Source of the DNA: JASLMY01 sp965226475
Lineage (GTDB): Bacteria; Pseudomonadota; Alphaproteobacteria; GCA-2731375
Direction of reading: 5' to 3'
DNA length: 64,000 nucleotides
Assembly: GCA_965226475.1 (NCBI GenBank)
Contig: CBDDDJ010000005.1
Location: forward strand, 2,232,001-2,296,000
The notes under the pieces were generated by a model. The model worked only from the letters and a program-made list of their open reading frames with translations, searched no databases and had not been told where the DNA came from. The number at the start of each line of letters is the position of its first letter. The first letter of the stretch is position 1. Both the position numbers and the translations under genes were made by a program. This document shows positions 1 through 7,778 of the stretch, piece after piece.

Positions 1-287
1 TGGATGTGCGCTTCACCGCCTTCCAGCGACGGGTCTGGGAAGAGCTGATGCGCATCCCCTTCGGCGAGACCCGGACCTATTCCGAAATCGCCGGCCGCCT
101 GGGCCTGGCGCGCGGCCAGCGCGCGGTGGGGCGCGCCTGCGCCACCAATCCCGTCTCCATCGCCATCCCCTGCCACCGCGCGATCCGCGAGGATGGCGGC
201 CTAGGCGGCTACCGCTGGGGCCTGGACCGCAAGCGCAAGCTGCTGGCGGAGGAGAAGGCGCGCGCGGGGGAGAGCGCGGCGGCTTGA
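1..287 (+). CDS. Methylated-DNA--protein-cysteine methyltransferase, C-terminal part (partial)
   Basis: The gene enters from outside the window, so only the last ~95 residues are visible and the reading frame is open to the left edge. The alkyl-acceptor motif IPCHRAI, with the reactive cysteine, and the helix-turn-helix-like stretch FQRRVWEELMRIPFGETRTYSEIA are characteristic of the Ada/Ogt C-terminal domain, which transfers O6-methyl groups from guanine to itself. The short basic tail after RKRKLL is normal. Whether this is a stand-alone Ogt or the end of a bifunctional Ada regulator cannot be decided, because the N-terminal part is missing. Confidence 0.9.
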   Translation, partial: DVRFTAFQRRVWEELMRIPFGETRTYSEIAGRLGLARGQRAVGRACATNPVSIAIPCHRAIREDGGLGGYRWGLDRKRKLLAEEKARAGESAAA

Positions 288-297
288 GCGGCCCACC

Positions 298-453
298 TCA
301 TCGGCTGGGCCACCAGATGGCCCGGCCGTTGAGGCGGCGTTCGGGCTCGATCGGCGGGCTGGAAGGCGTCGGCGGCGCGTCGGTGGCGCGCTCCGGGGAT
401 TTTTCCGATTCGGCGGTGGCGGGGGTGTTTTCCTCGCGGGTTTCGCTCGTCAT
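298..453 (-). CDS. Small 51-aa proline/glutamate-rich protein of unknown function
   Basis: This short ORF starts at ATG 453 with a strong Shine-Dalgarno (GAGGAG about 7 bases upstream) and ends at TGA 298, so it converges on the alkyltransferase gene. The product starts MTSETREENTPATAES, is acidic and disordered through its middle (many P, S, T, E), and ends in a basic/aromatic patch NGRAIWWPSR. I do not recognise a family. The ribosome binding site and the compositional contrast between disordered body and conserved-looking tail are the reasons for calling it. It could be a chance ORF. Confidence 0.5.
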   Translation of the reverse strand: MTSETREENTPATAESEKSPERATDAPPTPSSPPIEPERRLNGRAIWWPSR

Positions 454-761
454 GACGGTTCGCTCCTCGTTCGCTCGGGCCCTGATTCCAGGGCCAAGTG
501 ACGAGGCTCATGTCAGTGATCGGGACGGGATGCGGCCAATAAAACGAGCGACTCCGCGCCGCGCTTCGAAACCGCGGGGTGCCGCCCCGCTCGCTTTAGC
601 AAGAATTTATATAGCGCCCCGCAAGCTGAGCCTCAAAGCGGCGCTGTAGGGAACCATTGGCCAATCCGCGCCGGCCTGTCAACAACTTCCTTCGCGGTTG
701 CCGTCATCGTCGCGGGCGCCATGCTAAGCTCCCATGATCCGATCATTCGAGAGGGTGAATT
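454..761. other. Intergenic region upstream of dadA
   Basis: No convincing coding sequence in 308 bases. It holds the ribosome binding site of the small minus-strand ORF, an AT-rich patch around 600-616, a short GC-rich inverted repeat (GCGGGG / CCCCGC near 575-590) followed by a few T residues, and the dadA ribosome binding site GAGAGGGTG. The promoter of dadA must lie here, but no clean -35/-10 pair stands out. Confidence 0.4.
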
Positions 762-2006
762 ATGCGCGTGCTGGTGATGGGCGGCGGTGTCGTCGGCGTG
801 ACGACGGCCTGGCAGTTGTTGAAGGACGGGCATGAGGTCACGCTGCTGGAGCGATTGAGCGCGGCGGCCGAGGAAACCAGTTTCGGCAACGCGGGCGCGA
901 TCGCGCCGGGGCATTCCTATGCCTGGTCCTCGCCCCGGGCGCCGATGACGCTGCTGCGCTCGCTCTGGCGGAACGACCAGGCACTCCGCTTTCGCTTCAG
1001 CCTCGATCCCGCGCTTTGGACCTGGTCGCTCGCCTTTCTCGGCCAGTGCACGGCGGATCGCTACCGGCGGAATACCCAGACCAAGCACCGGCTCTGCGTC
1101 TATTCCAAGTCGGTGCTGCACGAGGTGGTGGCCGAGACCGGGATCGAATACGATCGAGGCCAGGGCGGCTTCCTCTACTGCTATCGCAGCCCCGCCGCCT
1201 TCGAGAACCGGGTGGCCGAGATGGCGATCCTCACCGATCTGGGCGAGGACCTTCGCGCCCTCGATGCCGGCCAAGTGGTCGAGACCGAGCCCGCGCTCGC
1301 CTCGGCCAGGGACAAGATCGCCGGCGCGATCCACGCCGTCGGCGACGAGACCGGGGACTGCCGGAAATTCACTCAAGGACTGGCGGCGCTCTGCGCGGAG
1401 AAAGGCGCGGTGGTGAAATACGATACCGCCGTCACCGACATCGTCGCCGACGGTGACAAAATCGAAAAGGTGGTGACGACCGAAGGCGAGGAGGTGGCCG
1501 ACGCCTATGTCCTGTCGATGGGCTGCGCCAGCCCGCGCTTCTCGAAGCCGCTCGGCCTCTCCCTGCCGATCTACCCGGTCAAGGGCTATTCCGTGACCTT
1601 GCCCATCGCCGGGCGCAACAACCCGCCCGCCATCAGCGGCATCGACGAGGAAAACCTCTGCGCCTTCACCCGCATGGGCGAGCGCCTGCGCGTCACCGCG
1701 ACGGCCGAGTTCGCCGGCCACGACAAGAGCCACCGGCCGGCCGACTACACCCACATGCTAGGCGCGGTCCGCGACCTGTTGCCGGACGCCGCCGATTTCG
1801 ATCACCCGGAATATTGGGCGGGTTTGCGGCCAATGACGCCGGACAACTGCCCCTATATCGGCCAGGGCCGGCAGCGGAACCTTTACTACAACACCGGCCA
1901 CGGCCATATCGGCTGGACCATGTCGAACGGCTCGGCCCGAATCACCGCCGACCTGGTCGCCGGCCGCGCGCCGGCGATCGACATGACGGGACTGGATGTG
2001 CGTTGA
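762..2006 (+). CDS. dadA: D-amino acid dehydrogenase (FAD-dependent, DadA family)
   Basis: A 414-residue flavoprotein that oxidatively deaminates D-amino acids to 2-oxo acids at the membrane, passing electrons to the quinone pool. The N-terminal FAD dinucleotide-binding motif GGGVVG is at residues 7-12, followed by the acidic residue of LLER. The family motif FGNAGAIAPGH follows, and the C-terminal FAD-contact segments GLRPMTPDNCPYIG and NTGHGHIGWTMSNGSA are typical of DadA. Length matches the family (about 410-430). Start ATG 762 is preceded by GAGAGGGTG. It stands alone, with a convergent amidase gene downstream. Substrate range cannot be read from sequence; related oxidoreductases act on hydroxyproline or glycine. 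Confidence 0.88.
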   Translation: MRVLVMGGGVVGVTTAWQLLKDGHEVTLLERLSAAAEETSFGNAGAIAPGHSYAWSSPRAPMTLLRSLWRNDQALRFRFSLDPALWTWSLAFLGQCTADRYRRNTQTKHRLCVYSKSVLHEVVAETGIEYDRGQGGFLYCYRSPAAFENRVAEMAILTDLGEDLRALDAGQVVETEPALASARDKIAGAIHAVGDETGDCRKFTQGLAALCAEKGAVVKYDTAVTDIVADGDKIEKVVTTEGEEVADAYVLSMGCASPRFSKPLGLSLPIYPVKGYSVTLPIAGRNNPPAISGIDEENLCAFTRMGERLRVTATAEFAGHDKSHRPADYTHMLGAVRDLLPDAADFDHPEYWAGLRPMTPDNCPYIGQGRQRNLYYNTGHGHIGWTMSNGSARITADLVAGRAPAIDMTGLDVR

Positions 2007-2091
2007 GCCGCCGGCCCGCCCGTGGTCCGGCCGCGCCGGCGCCTTCGCGCGATCCTCGTCGCGGGCATGAAGCCGGGTGATCCCCGGCCCC

Positions 2092-3579
2092 TCACATCGG
2101 CCGTTTCAGCACCAGGCCCGGCGAGGAGAAGGCTTCCCCGAGTTCGACCGCTTGGGCGGGATCGATCTCCGGCGTGCGGAACAATTCCGGCGCCGCCGCC
2201 TCGTAGGCCGCGCCGGCGGCGATCACCTCGTCGTCGCGCAGACGGCGGCCGACGATCTGGATGCCGACGGGAAGTCCGTCCTCGCTCAAACCCGCCGGCA
2301 CGGCGATGATCGGCAGTCCGGTGAGGGAAAAGCAGTAGGTGGCGAGGAAGGAATCGTAATAGCGCTCGACCTCCCGCTCGCCGATTTTCGTCGGCAGCGG
2401 CCGATCGAGCCGGAAGGCCGGCACGCCGACCGTCGGCGTGATGATGTAATCATAGGTCTCGAGGAAGACGCGCACGCGCTGCCAATAGTCGCCGCGCATC
2501 CGCTCGGCCCGGGTCATGGCGGCGATATCGGTGCGCAGTCCCGCCTCGATCTGGGCCAGCAGCGGCGGCGTCATCTTCTCCCTGTAGGCTTCGTGGCGTT
2601 CGGCGTAGCGCGCGACCATGGCGTAGGAGCGGGTGCCGGCAATGATCTCCACCAGGTCGGAGGCATCGAAACAGTCCTCGACCACTTCCGCGCCCAGATC
2701 GCGAAACCGTTCGGCCGCCGCCTTCGCGATGGCCGCCACTCCGGGTGCCACCGGCACCAGGCCGTTGATGTCGGGGGAAAAAGCGATGCGCTTGCCCGTC
2801 ATCGGCGGTGGTGTCGTCGCGGCGGCCAGATAGTCCATGCCATCGTCCGGCAGCGTCGCGGGATCGCGGTCGTCGGGCCCCGAGAGCACCGCCATCATCG
2901 CCGCCGCGTCGGCGACGTTCCGCGTCATCGGACCCGTCACGCTGGAGACCATGGCGCCCCAGGCGAGGTCGGTCGGCCAGTCCGGCACCCGGCCGGGCGT
3001 GGGGCGGATGCCGACCGTGTTGTTGAAGGAGGAAGGCCCCCGGATCGAGCCGCCGAGATCGGTGCCGAGTGCCAGCGGCGCGAAGCGGGCGGCCAGCGCC
3101 GCGGCGCTGCCGCCGCTGGAGCCGCCCGCCGTGCGATTGAGCGCCCAGGGATTGCGCGTCGTGCCGAAGATGAAGTTGGCGCTGTTCACGTCGTGGGCGA
3201 ACTCCGGGATGTTGCTCTTGCCGAGCAGCACCGCGCCGGCGGCGCGAAGGCGCTCCACCACGACCGAATCCTTGTCGGGGATGAAGTCCTCCATCACTCG
3301 CGATCCGTAGGTGGTACGCAGGCCCTTGGTCCAGATGTTGTCCTTGGCGATGAAGGGCACGCCCTCCAAGGGCCTAGGCGCCTCGCCCCGGCCAAGGCGG
3401 GTGTCCGCCGCCTCGGCATCGGCCATGGCGTCCGGATTGAGCGTACAGATCGCATTCACGATCGGATTGAATTCCTCGATGCGCGACAGATGAGCCGCCA
3501 CGATCTCCGCCACCGTCGCGCGGCCGGCACGGACTTCGCTGGTGATTTCGAGCGCGCCAGCCATCGTCGGATCTTCCAT
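2092..3579 (-). CDS. Amidase (amidase-signature family)
   Basis: A 495-residue amidase-signature hydrolase. The Ser-cisSer-Lys triad is visible: Lys79 in GVPFIAKDN, Ser154 in the GGSSGGS loop, and nucleophile Ser178 in DLGGSIRGP, with the family's usual 24-residue spacing between the two serines. Start ATG 3579 has GGGAGGGG five bases upstream; an internal ATG five codons later is a weaker alternative. It resembles GatA in fold, but there are no gatB/gatC neighbours, so it is more likely a stand-alone carboxamide hydrolase than a tRNA amidotransferase subunit. It is divergently transcribed from a polysaccharide-deacetylase-fold gene that may act on a related amide or ureide substrate (inference). 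Confidence 0.9.
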   Translation of the reverse strand: MEDPTMAGALEITSEVRAGRATVAEIVAAHLSRIEEFNPIVNAICTLNPDAMADAEAADTRLGRGEAPRPLEGVPFIAKDNIWTKGLRTTYGSRVMEDFIPDKDSVVVERLRAAGAVLLGKSNIPEFAHDVNSANFIFGTTRNPWALNRTAGGSSGGSAAALAARFAPLALGTDLGGSIRGPSSFNNTVGIRPTPGRVPDWPTDLAWGAMVSSVTGPMTRNVADAAAMMAVLSGPDDRDPATLPDDGMDYLAAATTPPPMTGKRIAFSPDINGLVPVAPGVAAIAKAAAERFRDLGAEVVEDCFDASDLVEIIAGTRSYAMVARYAERHEAYREKMTPPLLAQIEAGLRTDIAAMTRAERMRGDYWQRVRVFLETYDYIITPTVGVPAFRLDRPLPTKIGEREVERYYDSFLATYCFSLTGLPIIAVPAGLSEDGLPVGIQIVGRRLRDDEVIAAGAAYEAAAPELFRTPEIDPAQAVELGEAFSSPGLVLKRPM

Positions 3580-3688
3580 CGTCCCCTCCCCGCTTCGTTT
3601 TCGGACCGGTGCACTCTAGCGGCACGGCGGGCGACTTGACAGGGCGGGGCCCGACGGCGAGCCTCCGCCGAATCCTGGAGGAGAAATC

Positions 3689-4558
3689 ATGGAAGTCGCC
3701 GAACGCTGGCCCAACGAGGGCGGCCTCGCCGTAAGCCTCGTCGTCAACGTCGAGGAAGGCGCGGAGATGCGCCTGACCGACGGCGACCGGGGGCCGGACC
3801 CGGTCGACGAGTTGGGCGTCGCGGTGCGCAAGCCGATCCGGAACCACGGCAACGAGAGCAACTATCAATACGGCATCAAGGCCGGCGCGCCGCGCGTCAT
3901 GGGGCTTTTGTCGCGGCACGACATCACCGCGACCTTCACCGCCGCCGCCCTGGCACTGGAGCGCGCGCCCGATCTCGCCGCCGAGATCGTCGCCGGCGGG
4001 CACGAGGTCTGCAGCCACGGCCATCGCTGGGTGCACCAATTCCAGATGGACGAGGCGGCGGAGCGCGCCTTCATTCGGGCCGCACGCGATTCGATCGCCA
4101 AGACCACGGGCACGCCGCCCGAAGGCTGGCTGTCGCGCTACCTGCTGACGGAGAACACGCGCCGCCTGCTGATCGAGGAGGGCTTCGGCTATCACATGGA
4201 CGACTATTCCGACGACCTGCCCTTCTGGGACCATGTCGACGGCGCGCCGATTCTGATCCTGCCCTATGCGATGGATTCGAACGACATGAAGATGTGGACC
4301 GCGCCGGCGCTGACGCCCCGGCAATGGCTCGACTATGCGATCGACAGCTTCGATTGGCTGCACCGGGAGGCGGCCGGGGGCGCGGCCAGGATGATGTCGC
4401 TCGGCGTCCACTTGCGCATCATCGGCCGGCCCGGGCGGATCGGCATGCTGGATGCCTTCATCCGCCACGTGAAGCGCCACGAGGGCGCCTGGTTCGCGAC
4501 CCGGGCCGAAATCGCCGAACGCTGGCGCCAAGCCTATCCGGCGGAGGCGGAAGGTTGA
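3689..4558 (+). CDS. Polysaccharide deacetylase (NodB-fold) family protein, allantoinase/PuuE-like
   Basis: A 289-residue single-domain protein of the NodB homology fold. The first motif is the atypical NVEEGAE seen in PuuE-like members rather than TFDDG, and the metal-binding region is EVCSHGHRW. The C-terminal FDWLHREAAGG...MMSLGVHLRIIGRPGRI segment also matches PuuE-like proteins, which act on ureides or amides rather than chitin. Start ATG 3689 follows CTGGAGGAG. Its stop overlaps the TTG start of the next gene, so the two are translationally coupled. The divergent amidase suggests a shared nitrogen-scavenging function, but the substrate is unknown. Confidence 0.82.
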   Translation: MEVAERWPNEGGLAVSLVVNVEEGAEMRLTDGDRGPDPVDELGVAVRKPIRNHGNESNYQYGIKAGAPRVMGLLSRHDITATFTAAALALERAPDLAAEIVAGGHEVCSHGHRWVHQFQMDEAAERAFIRAARDSIAKTTGTPPEGWLSRYLLTENTRRLLIEEGFGYHMDDYSDDLPFWDHVDGAPILILPYAMDSNDMKMWTAPALTPRQWLDYAIDSFDWLHREAAGGAARMMSLGVHLRIIGRPGRIGMLDAFIRHVKRHEGAWFATRAEIAERWRQAYPAEAEG

Positions 4559-5139
4559 GCGGGCGCGACCTCGACGCCTTCCGGGGGGCGGCGCTGGCGC
4601 GGCTGGCCGCCCTGGCGCCAGCGCTCGCGGAGACGGCCGAGGTGGAGCCGGCACTGGCGCTCGTCTCCGGCTCGGTCTTCGATCTCCTGGGCGACCGGGA
4701 GGCGCACCTGGTCCCCGGCGCTTTGAAGGAGGGCCAGCGGCAGTTCTTCGTCGCCGGTTTCTTCCTGGTCCCGCCGGACGCCCAGGGCCACGTCCTCGTC
4801 GCCGAGCGCGGCTTTCCGACCGAACAGCATCGCCTGCGCATCCCCATCGATATCGGGCACCCGGGCCAAGTCTACCGCGACCGCGCACCCCTGATCCTGG
4901 CGGACACCGACGAACACCACGATTTCAAGCAGATCCTGAAGACCGCGCGCATGGGCTCGGCTCTCTATGCGCCGATGATTTCGCGCGGGGTAATGCTGGG
5001 TCAGCTGATCATGGCGGCCCAGGCGCGCAATACCTTCTCCGAGCCCGACCTGACCGTACTCCGTGGCTTCGCCGCGTTCGCCGCCGAAGCCTTTCTCGCC
5101 CGAGGCGGCGAGAGCTTCCTCGCCGGCCTCGCCGCTTAA
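4555..5139 (+). CDS. GAF-domain protein
   Basis: A 194-residue protein starting at TTG 4555, which overlaps the upstream TGA (TTGA); GGAGG lies about 10 bases before it. An N-terminal helical stretch (LARLAALAPALAETAEVEPALALVSGSVFDLLGD) leads into a GAF-type fold covering most of the remainder: FFVAGFFLVPPDAQGHVLVAERGFPTEQ, then LILADTDEHHDF, then GSALYAPMISRGVMLGQLIMAAQARN. No effector domain is attached, so it probably senses a small molecule or redox state in partnership with another protein. Coupling to the deacetylase-like enzyme suggests a regulatory or allosteric role there (inference). Confidence 0.75.
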   Translation: MSGRDLDAFRGAALARLAALAPALAETAEVEPALALVSGSVFDLLGDREAHLVPGALKEGQRQFFVAGFFLVPPDAQGHVLVAERGFPTEQHRLRIPIDIGHPGQVYRDRAPLILADTDEHHDFKQILKTARMGSALYAPMISRGVMLGQLIMAAQARNTFSEPDLTVLRGFAAFAAEAFLARGGESFLAGLAA

Positions 5140-5197
5140 GAGGTTTTCAACCTCCGGGCTTGATGATGCGAGGTACCGCGCCCGGAGGCCCCCGCCG

Positions 5198-5500
5198 ATG
5201 CAACGCAATTCGCATTGGCAGCCCAGAAACCGCGTACCCGTCACCATACGGACCGTCGACGCCGAGGTCCTCGAGGGTTTCGTCTTCGTGCCCTCGGACA
5301 TGCGGGTCTCGGACATCCTCGACGGCTCCCGCCGCTTCCTGCCCTTTCTCGACACCGAGGGTGAATTTTCCCTGATCGCCAAGTCCGCGATCCGCCGCCT
5401 GATCCCCGACGACGCCCAGTCCCGCGCGAGACGCCGCGCCGTCAAGGCCGCCCGCGCCGGCAGGCGCGGCGTCGGCAAGCCGGAGCCTACAATCGCTTGA
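5198..5500 (+). CDS. Conserved hypothetical 100-aa protein
   Basis: Starts at ATG 5198, with CCCGGAGG nine bases upstream. The product has a compact beta-rich core (VPVTIRTVDAEVLEGFVFVPSDMRVSDILDGSRRFLPFLDTEGEFSLIAKSAI) and a basic C-terminal tail rich in R, A and G. The core looks like a small conserved family in which a short strand-rich domain ends in an IAKSAIRRL segment, but I cannot name it with confidence. It is convergent with the M23 peptidase gene; their ends overlap only if the peptidase frameshift is taken at face value. Confidence 0.7.
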   Translation: MQRNSHWQPRNRVPVTIRTVDAEVLEGFVFVPSDMRVSDILDGSRRFLPFLDTEGEFSLIAKSAIRRLIPDDAQSRARRRAVKAARAGRRGVGKPEPTIA

Positions 5501-5545
5501 TGACGGGCCTGGATGAGACGCGCTCGTCGCGGCTCGCCACGGGGC

Positions 5546-6596
5546 TCAGGGATCGACCAGCCGAACCTCGATACGACGGCCGAGCACGGGTTCGAGGGCG
5601 TCCCCCCCCGACCTTCGGGCGGAGCAGGCGGAATTCGCCCCGGTAGGTGCCAGCGGACCAGATTCGGCCGCCGCGCCGCCGCGTGCCAATGAAATGAAGC
5701 TGGACCGCGCGGTCGCGCGTTGCCGGGGCAAATCGTTTTTCCGCGATCACGCGGCCGTCCGGACCCCACAGCCGCATCACCTCGACATCGCCCTTTCGCA
5801 GGCCGAAGAGTTCACTCCAGAGGTAAATCTCCCGGCCGCCGGCCTCGAGGCTGTCGGCGCGATACCCACCGTCGCGCACCTCGTCCCAGTCCGGTTGCCG
5901 TCGCGAGAGGCCGAGGCCGAGCAGGCCGCTCGCGCGGTAGGCGAGCCTGATCGCCGTTTCCGGCGCCCAGAGCGCCACGGCCGTGCCGCCGCACCCCGTC
6001 CCCACCTCGCGCCCCGTATAGGGGTCGACCGCGCGATTTCGGCGGCGAACGCCGAAATGCAGGTGAGGGAATTCGGTCCGGCCGGAGAGACCTATCAGGC
6101 CCAGGACCGCGCCGGCGGCCACCCGCTCGCTCTCGGCGACGCGGATCGAGTCCCGGGCCATGTGGCAGTAGAGAGTGGTCCAGCCGCCGCCATGGGAGAG
6201 GCGGACACCATTGCCGCATTTTCGCTCCAGTTTCGGATCGTGGCGCCCGTCGTCGGTCATGCCGTCGCGAACGGCATCGACCCGCCCCGTCGCCGCCGCC
6301 AGCACCTTGGCGCCGCGCCGCATGTCGGCGAGGGTCGCGACGCGGATATCGGTCCCCTTGTGGCCGTCGTAGCTGAGCGGGCCGCAGGTGAAGTCGCGGG
6401 CCGCCGGGCCGGGGGCGGCGTCGACGTGATTCTGCACGAAACAGTCGCGGCCCGGTTCGCAGTCGACGGGGAGCTGGAAGCGGGGCGCCTCGGCCGCCGT
6501 CGCCGGGACGGCGAGCAACAGCAAGCCCAGGAGGGCCGGCCGGCGGCAAAGGCCGGCAATCGACGAAAATTCCCGGCCCGGCGCAGCGCCATTCAT
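5546..6596 (-). pseudogene. M23 (LytM) metallopeptidase, frameshifted in a C8 tract
   Basis: Exported murein endopeptidase: signal peptide (PALLGLLLLAVPATAAEA), then the M23 domain with the zinc motifs HKGTD (HxxxD) and HLHFG (HxH), then a C-terminal beta-rich domain. As written the frame runs on to 5487 with an Arg/Pro-rich tail. Dropping one base of the eight C residues at 5602-5609 gives instead VGGDALEPVLGRRIEVRLVDP and a stop at 5546, which is clearly the natural end because it resumes the conserved strand pattern. The lesion is therefore a one-base gain in a homopolymer, through sequencing error, recent mutation or phase-variable slippage. The catalytic domain is intact either way, so the protein may still work. 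Confidence 0.82.
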
Positions 6597-6606
6597 GGCG
6601 ACGACG

Positions 6607-7071
6607 CTATTCGTGGCCCGGCCCGCTCTGGTCGGTCAGGAGAGCGTAGATGGCGTCAGCCTGCTCCGAGCCCCGGAGCTTGCGGCAGAACGCCTGGTCG
6701 CGCAGCAGGCGGGAAATCCGCGCGAGCGCCTTCAGGTGATCGGCGCCGGCGCCCTCCGGCGCCAGCAGCAGAAAAATGAGATCGACGGGTTCGTCGTCGA
6801 TGGCGTCGAAATCGATCGGCGTCTCGAGGCGGGCGAAGAGGCCATGGAGCCTGGCCAGCTCGCCGATCTTGCCATGGGGAATGGCGATGCCCTGGCCGAC
6901 GCCGGTGGTGCCGAGGCGTTCGCGCTCCAGCAGGACGTCGAAGATCCGCTGTTCCTCAAGGCCGGTGAGCGCCGCCGCCTTGTGCGACAGCTCCTGCAGC
7001 AGCTGTTTTTTGCTGCCGGCCTTCAGGTTGGGGACTACGGCATCCTGTGCCAGAAGTTCGTCCATCTCCAT
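6607..7071 (-). CDS. ptsN: PTS IIA-like nitrogen-regulatory protein PtsN
   Basis: A 154-residue EIIA-Ntr protein, the output component of the nitrogen-related phosphotransferase system, which controls potassium transport and sigma-54-linked metabolism according to its phosphorylation state. The phosphorylated histidine is His66 in IAIPHGKI; DLIFLLLAPEGAGADHLKALARISRLLRD is the usual domain end. The start is ATG 7071, preceded by AGGAGGT with 8-base spacing, and not the longer frame that runs back into hpf. It lies directly downstream of hpf and rpoN, the standard proteobacterial order. Confidence 0.95.
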   Translation of the reverse strand: MEMDELLAQDAVVPNLKAGSKKQLLQELSHKAAALTGLEEQRIFDVLLERERLGTTGVGQGIAIPHGKIGELARLHGLFARLETPIDFDAIDDEPVDLIFLLLAPEGAGADHLKALARISRLLRDQAFCRKLRGSEQADAIYALLTDQSGPGHE

Positions 7072-7084
7072 CGCGACGGACCTC

Positions 7085-7678
7085 CTATTCGCCCTGGTCT
7101 CCCTCCCGGGAGGGCTCGATCCAGCCGATGTGACCGTCAGCGCGCCGATAAACCACATTATAGGTATCGGACGCCCCGTTGCGGAACATCACCACCGGCA
7201 GGTCCGCCAGATCCATCCGCATCACCGCTTCGCCGACGCTCAAGGTCTCGATCCGCGTGGTCCCTTCGGCGACGATCACCGGCTGGAAGGTCTCGGGAAC
7301 CTCGTCCTCGTCCTCCGGTTCCGGCGCCAGCACGATGTCGCGGGCCGTCAGCGCCGCGCGGGCCTCCTGGCCTTGACGGTTGTGATGATCGCGCAGCCGG
7401 CGTTTGTAGCGGCGAAGCTGCTTCTCCAACCGGTCGCTGGCCATATCGAAGCTCGCGGCCTCGCTATCGGCCTCCGCGCGGGCCTGGGCGTGGATGCCGT
7501 GGCCGACATGAACGGAGCAATCGGCCTGGATCGCCGTCGCGCCGGCGCGGGAGAAGACCACATGGGCCTCGATCGGGTCGGCGAAATAGCGCTCGACGCC
7601 CCTGGCGAGCCGTGACTGGACGTGTTGGCGAAGCTGCTCCGAGATGTCGAGCTGCTTTCCTGAAATCTGAATTTGCAT
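7085..7678 (-). CDS. hpf: Ribosome hibernation promoting factor, long form
   Basis: A 197-residue long-form HPF. The N-terminal YfiA domain (MQIQISGKQLDISEQLRQHV...ASFDMASDRLEKQLRRYKRRLRDHH) binds the 30S decoding channel. A charged linker (APEPEDEDEVPE) leads to the C-terminal dimerisation domain (LSVGEAVMRMDLADLPVVMFRNGASDTYNVVYRRADGHIGWIEP), so it is expected to make 100S dimers directly. ATG 7678 is the natural start, judged by alignment to the family. A sigma-70 promoter sits just upstream, so the gene need not depend on rpoN read-through. Confidence 0.95.
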   Translation of the reverse strand: MQIQISGKQLDISEQLRQHVQSRLARGVERYFADPIEAHVVFSRAGATAIQADCSVHVGHGIHAQARAEADSEAASFDMASDRLEKQLRRYKRRLRDHHNRQGQEARAALTARDIVLAPEPEDEDEVPETFQPVIVAEGTTRIETLSVGEAVMRMDLADLPVVMFRNGASDTYNVVYRRADGHIGWIEPSREGDQGE

Positions 7679-7749
7679 GGTTCCCGTGGAAGTTTGGGCA
7701 CGGCGGGCAATCGGCCTCACACTCTTAGTTCCCGCTGGCGAGGCGCCGG

Positions 7750-7778
7750 AACATATGGCGGCGACCCGTGCCTGTCAA
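7750..7778 (-). promoter_or_regulatory. Sigma-70-type promoter for hpf-ptsN
   Basis: On the minus strand, TTGACA (7778-7773) is followed after exactly 17 bases by TATGTT (7755-7750). This is a perfect -35 and a 4/6 -10. It overlaps the last codons of rpoN and would start transcription about 65 bases before hpf, giving stationary-phase genes their own promoter. Confidence 0.6.

Noticed and set aside
284..649. 121-codon plus-strand ORF after the alkyltransferase gene
   Set aside because: Low-complexity Arg/Ala/Ser translation without conserved pattern; the minus-strand 51-codon ORF in the same place has the better start signals.
2077..3639. Long plus-strand open frame opposite the amidase
   Set aside because: It mirrors the amidase codon pattern, is His/Arg/Gly-rich and has no domain; a GC-rich antisense shadow.
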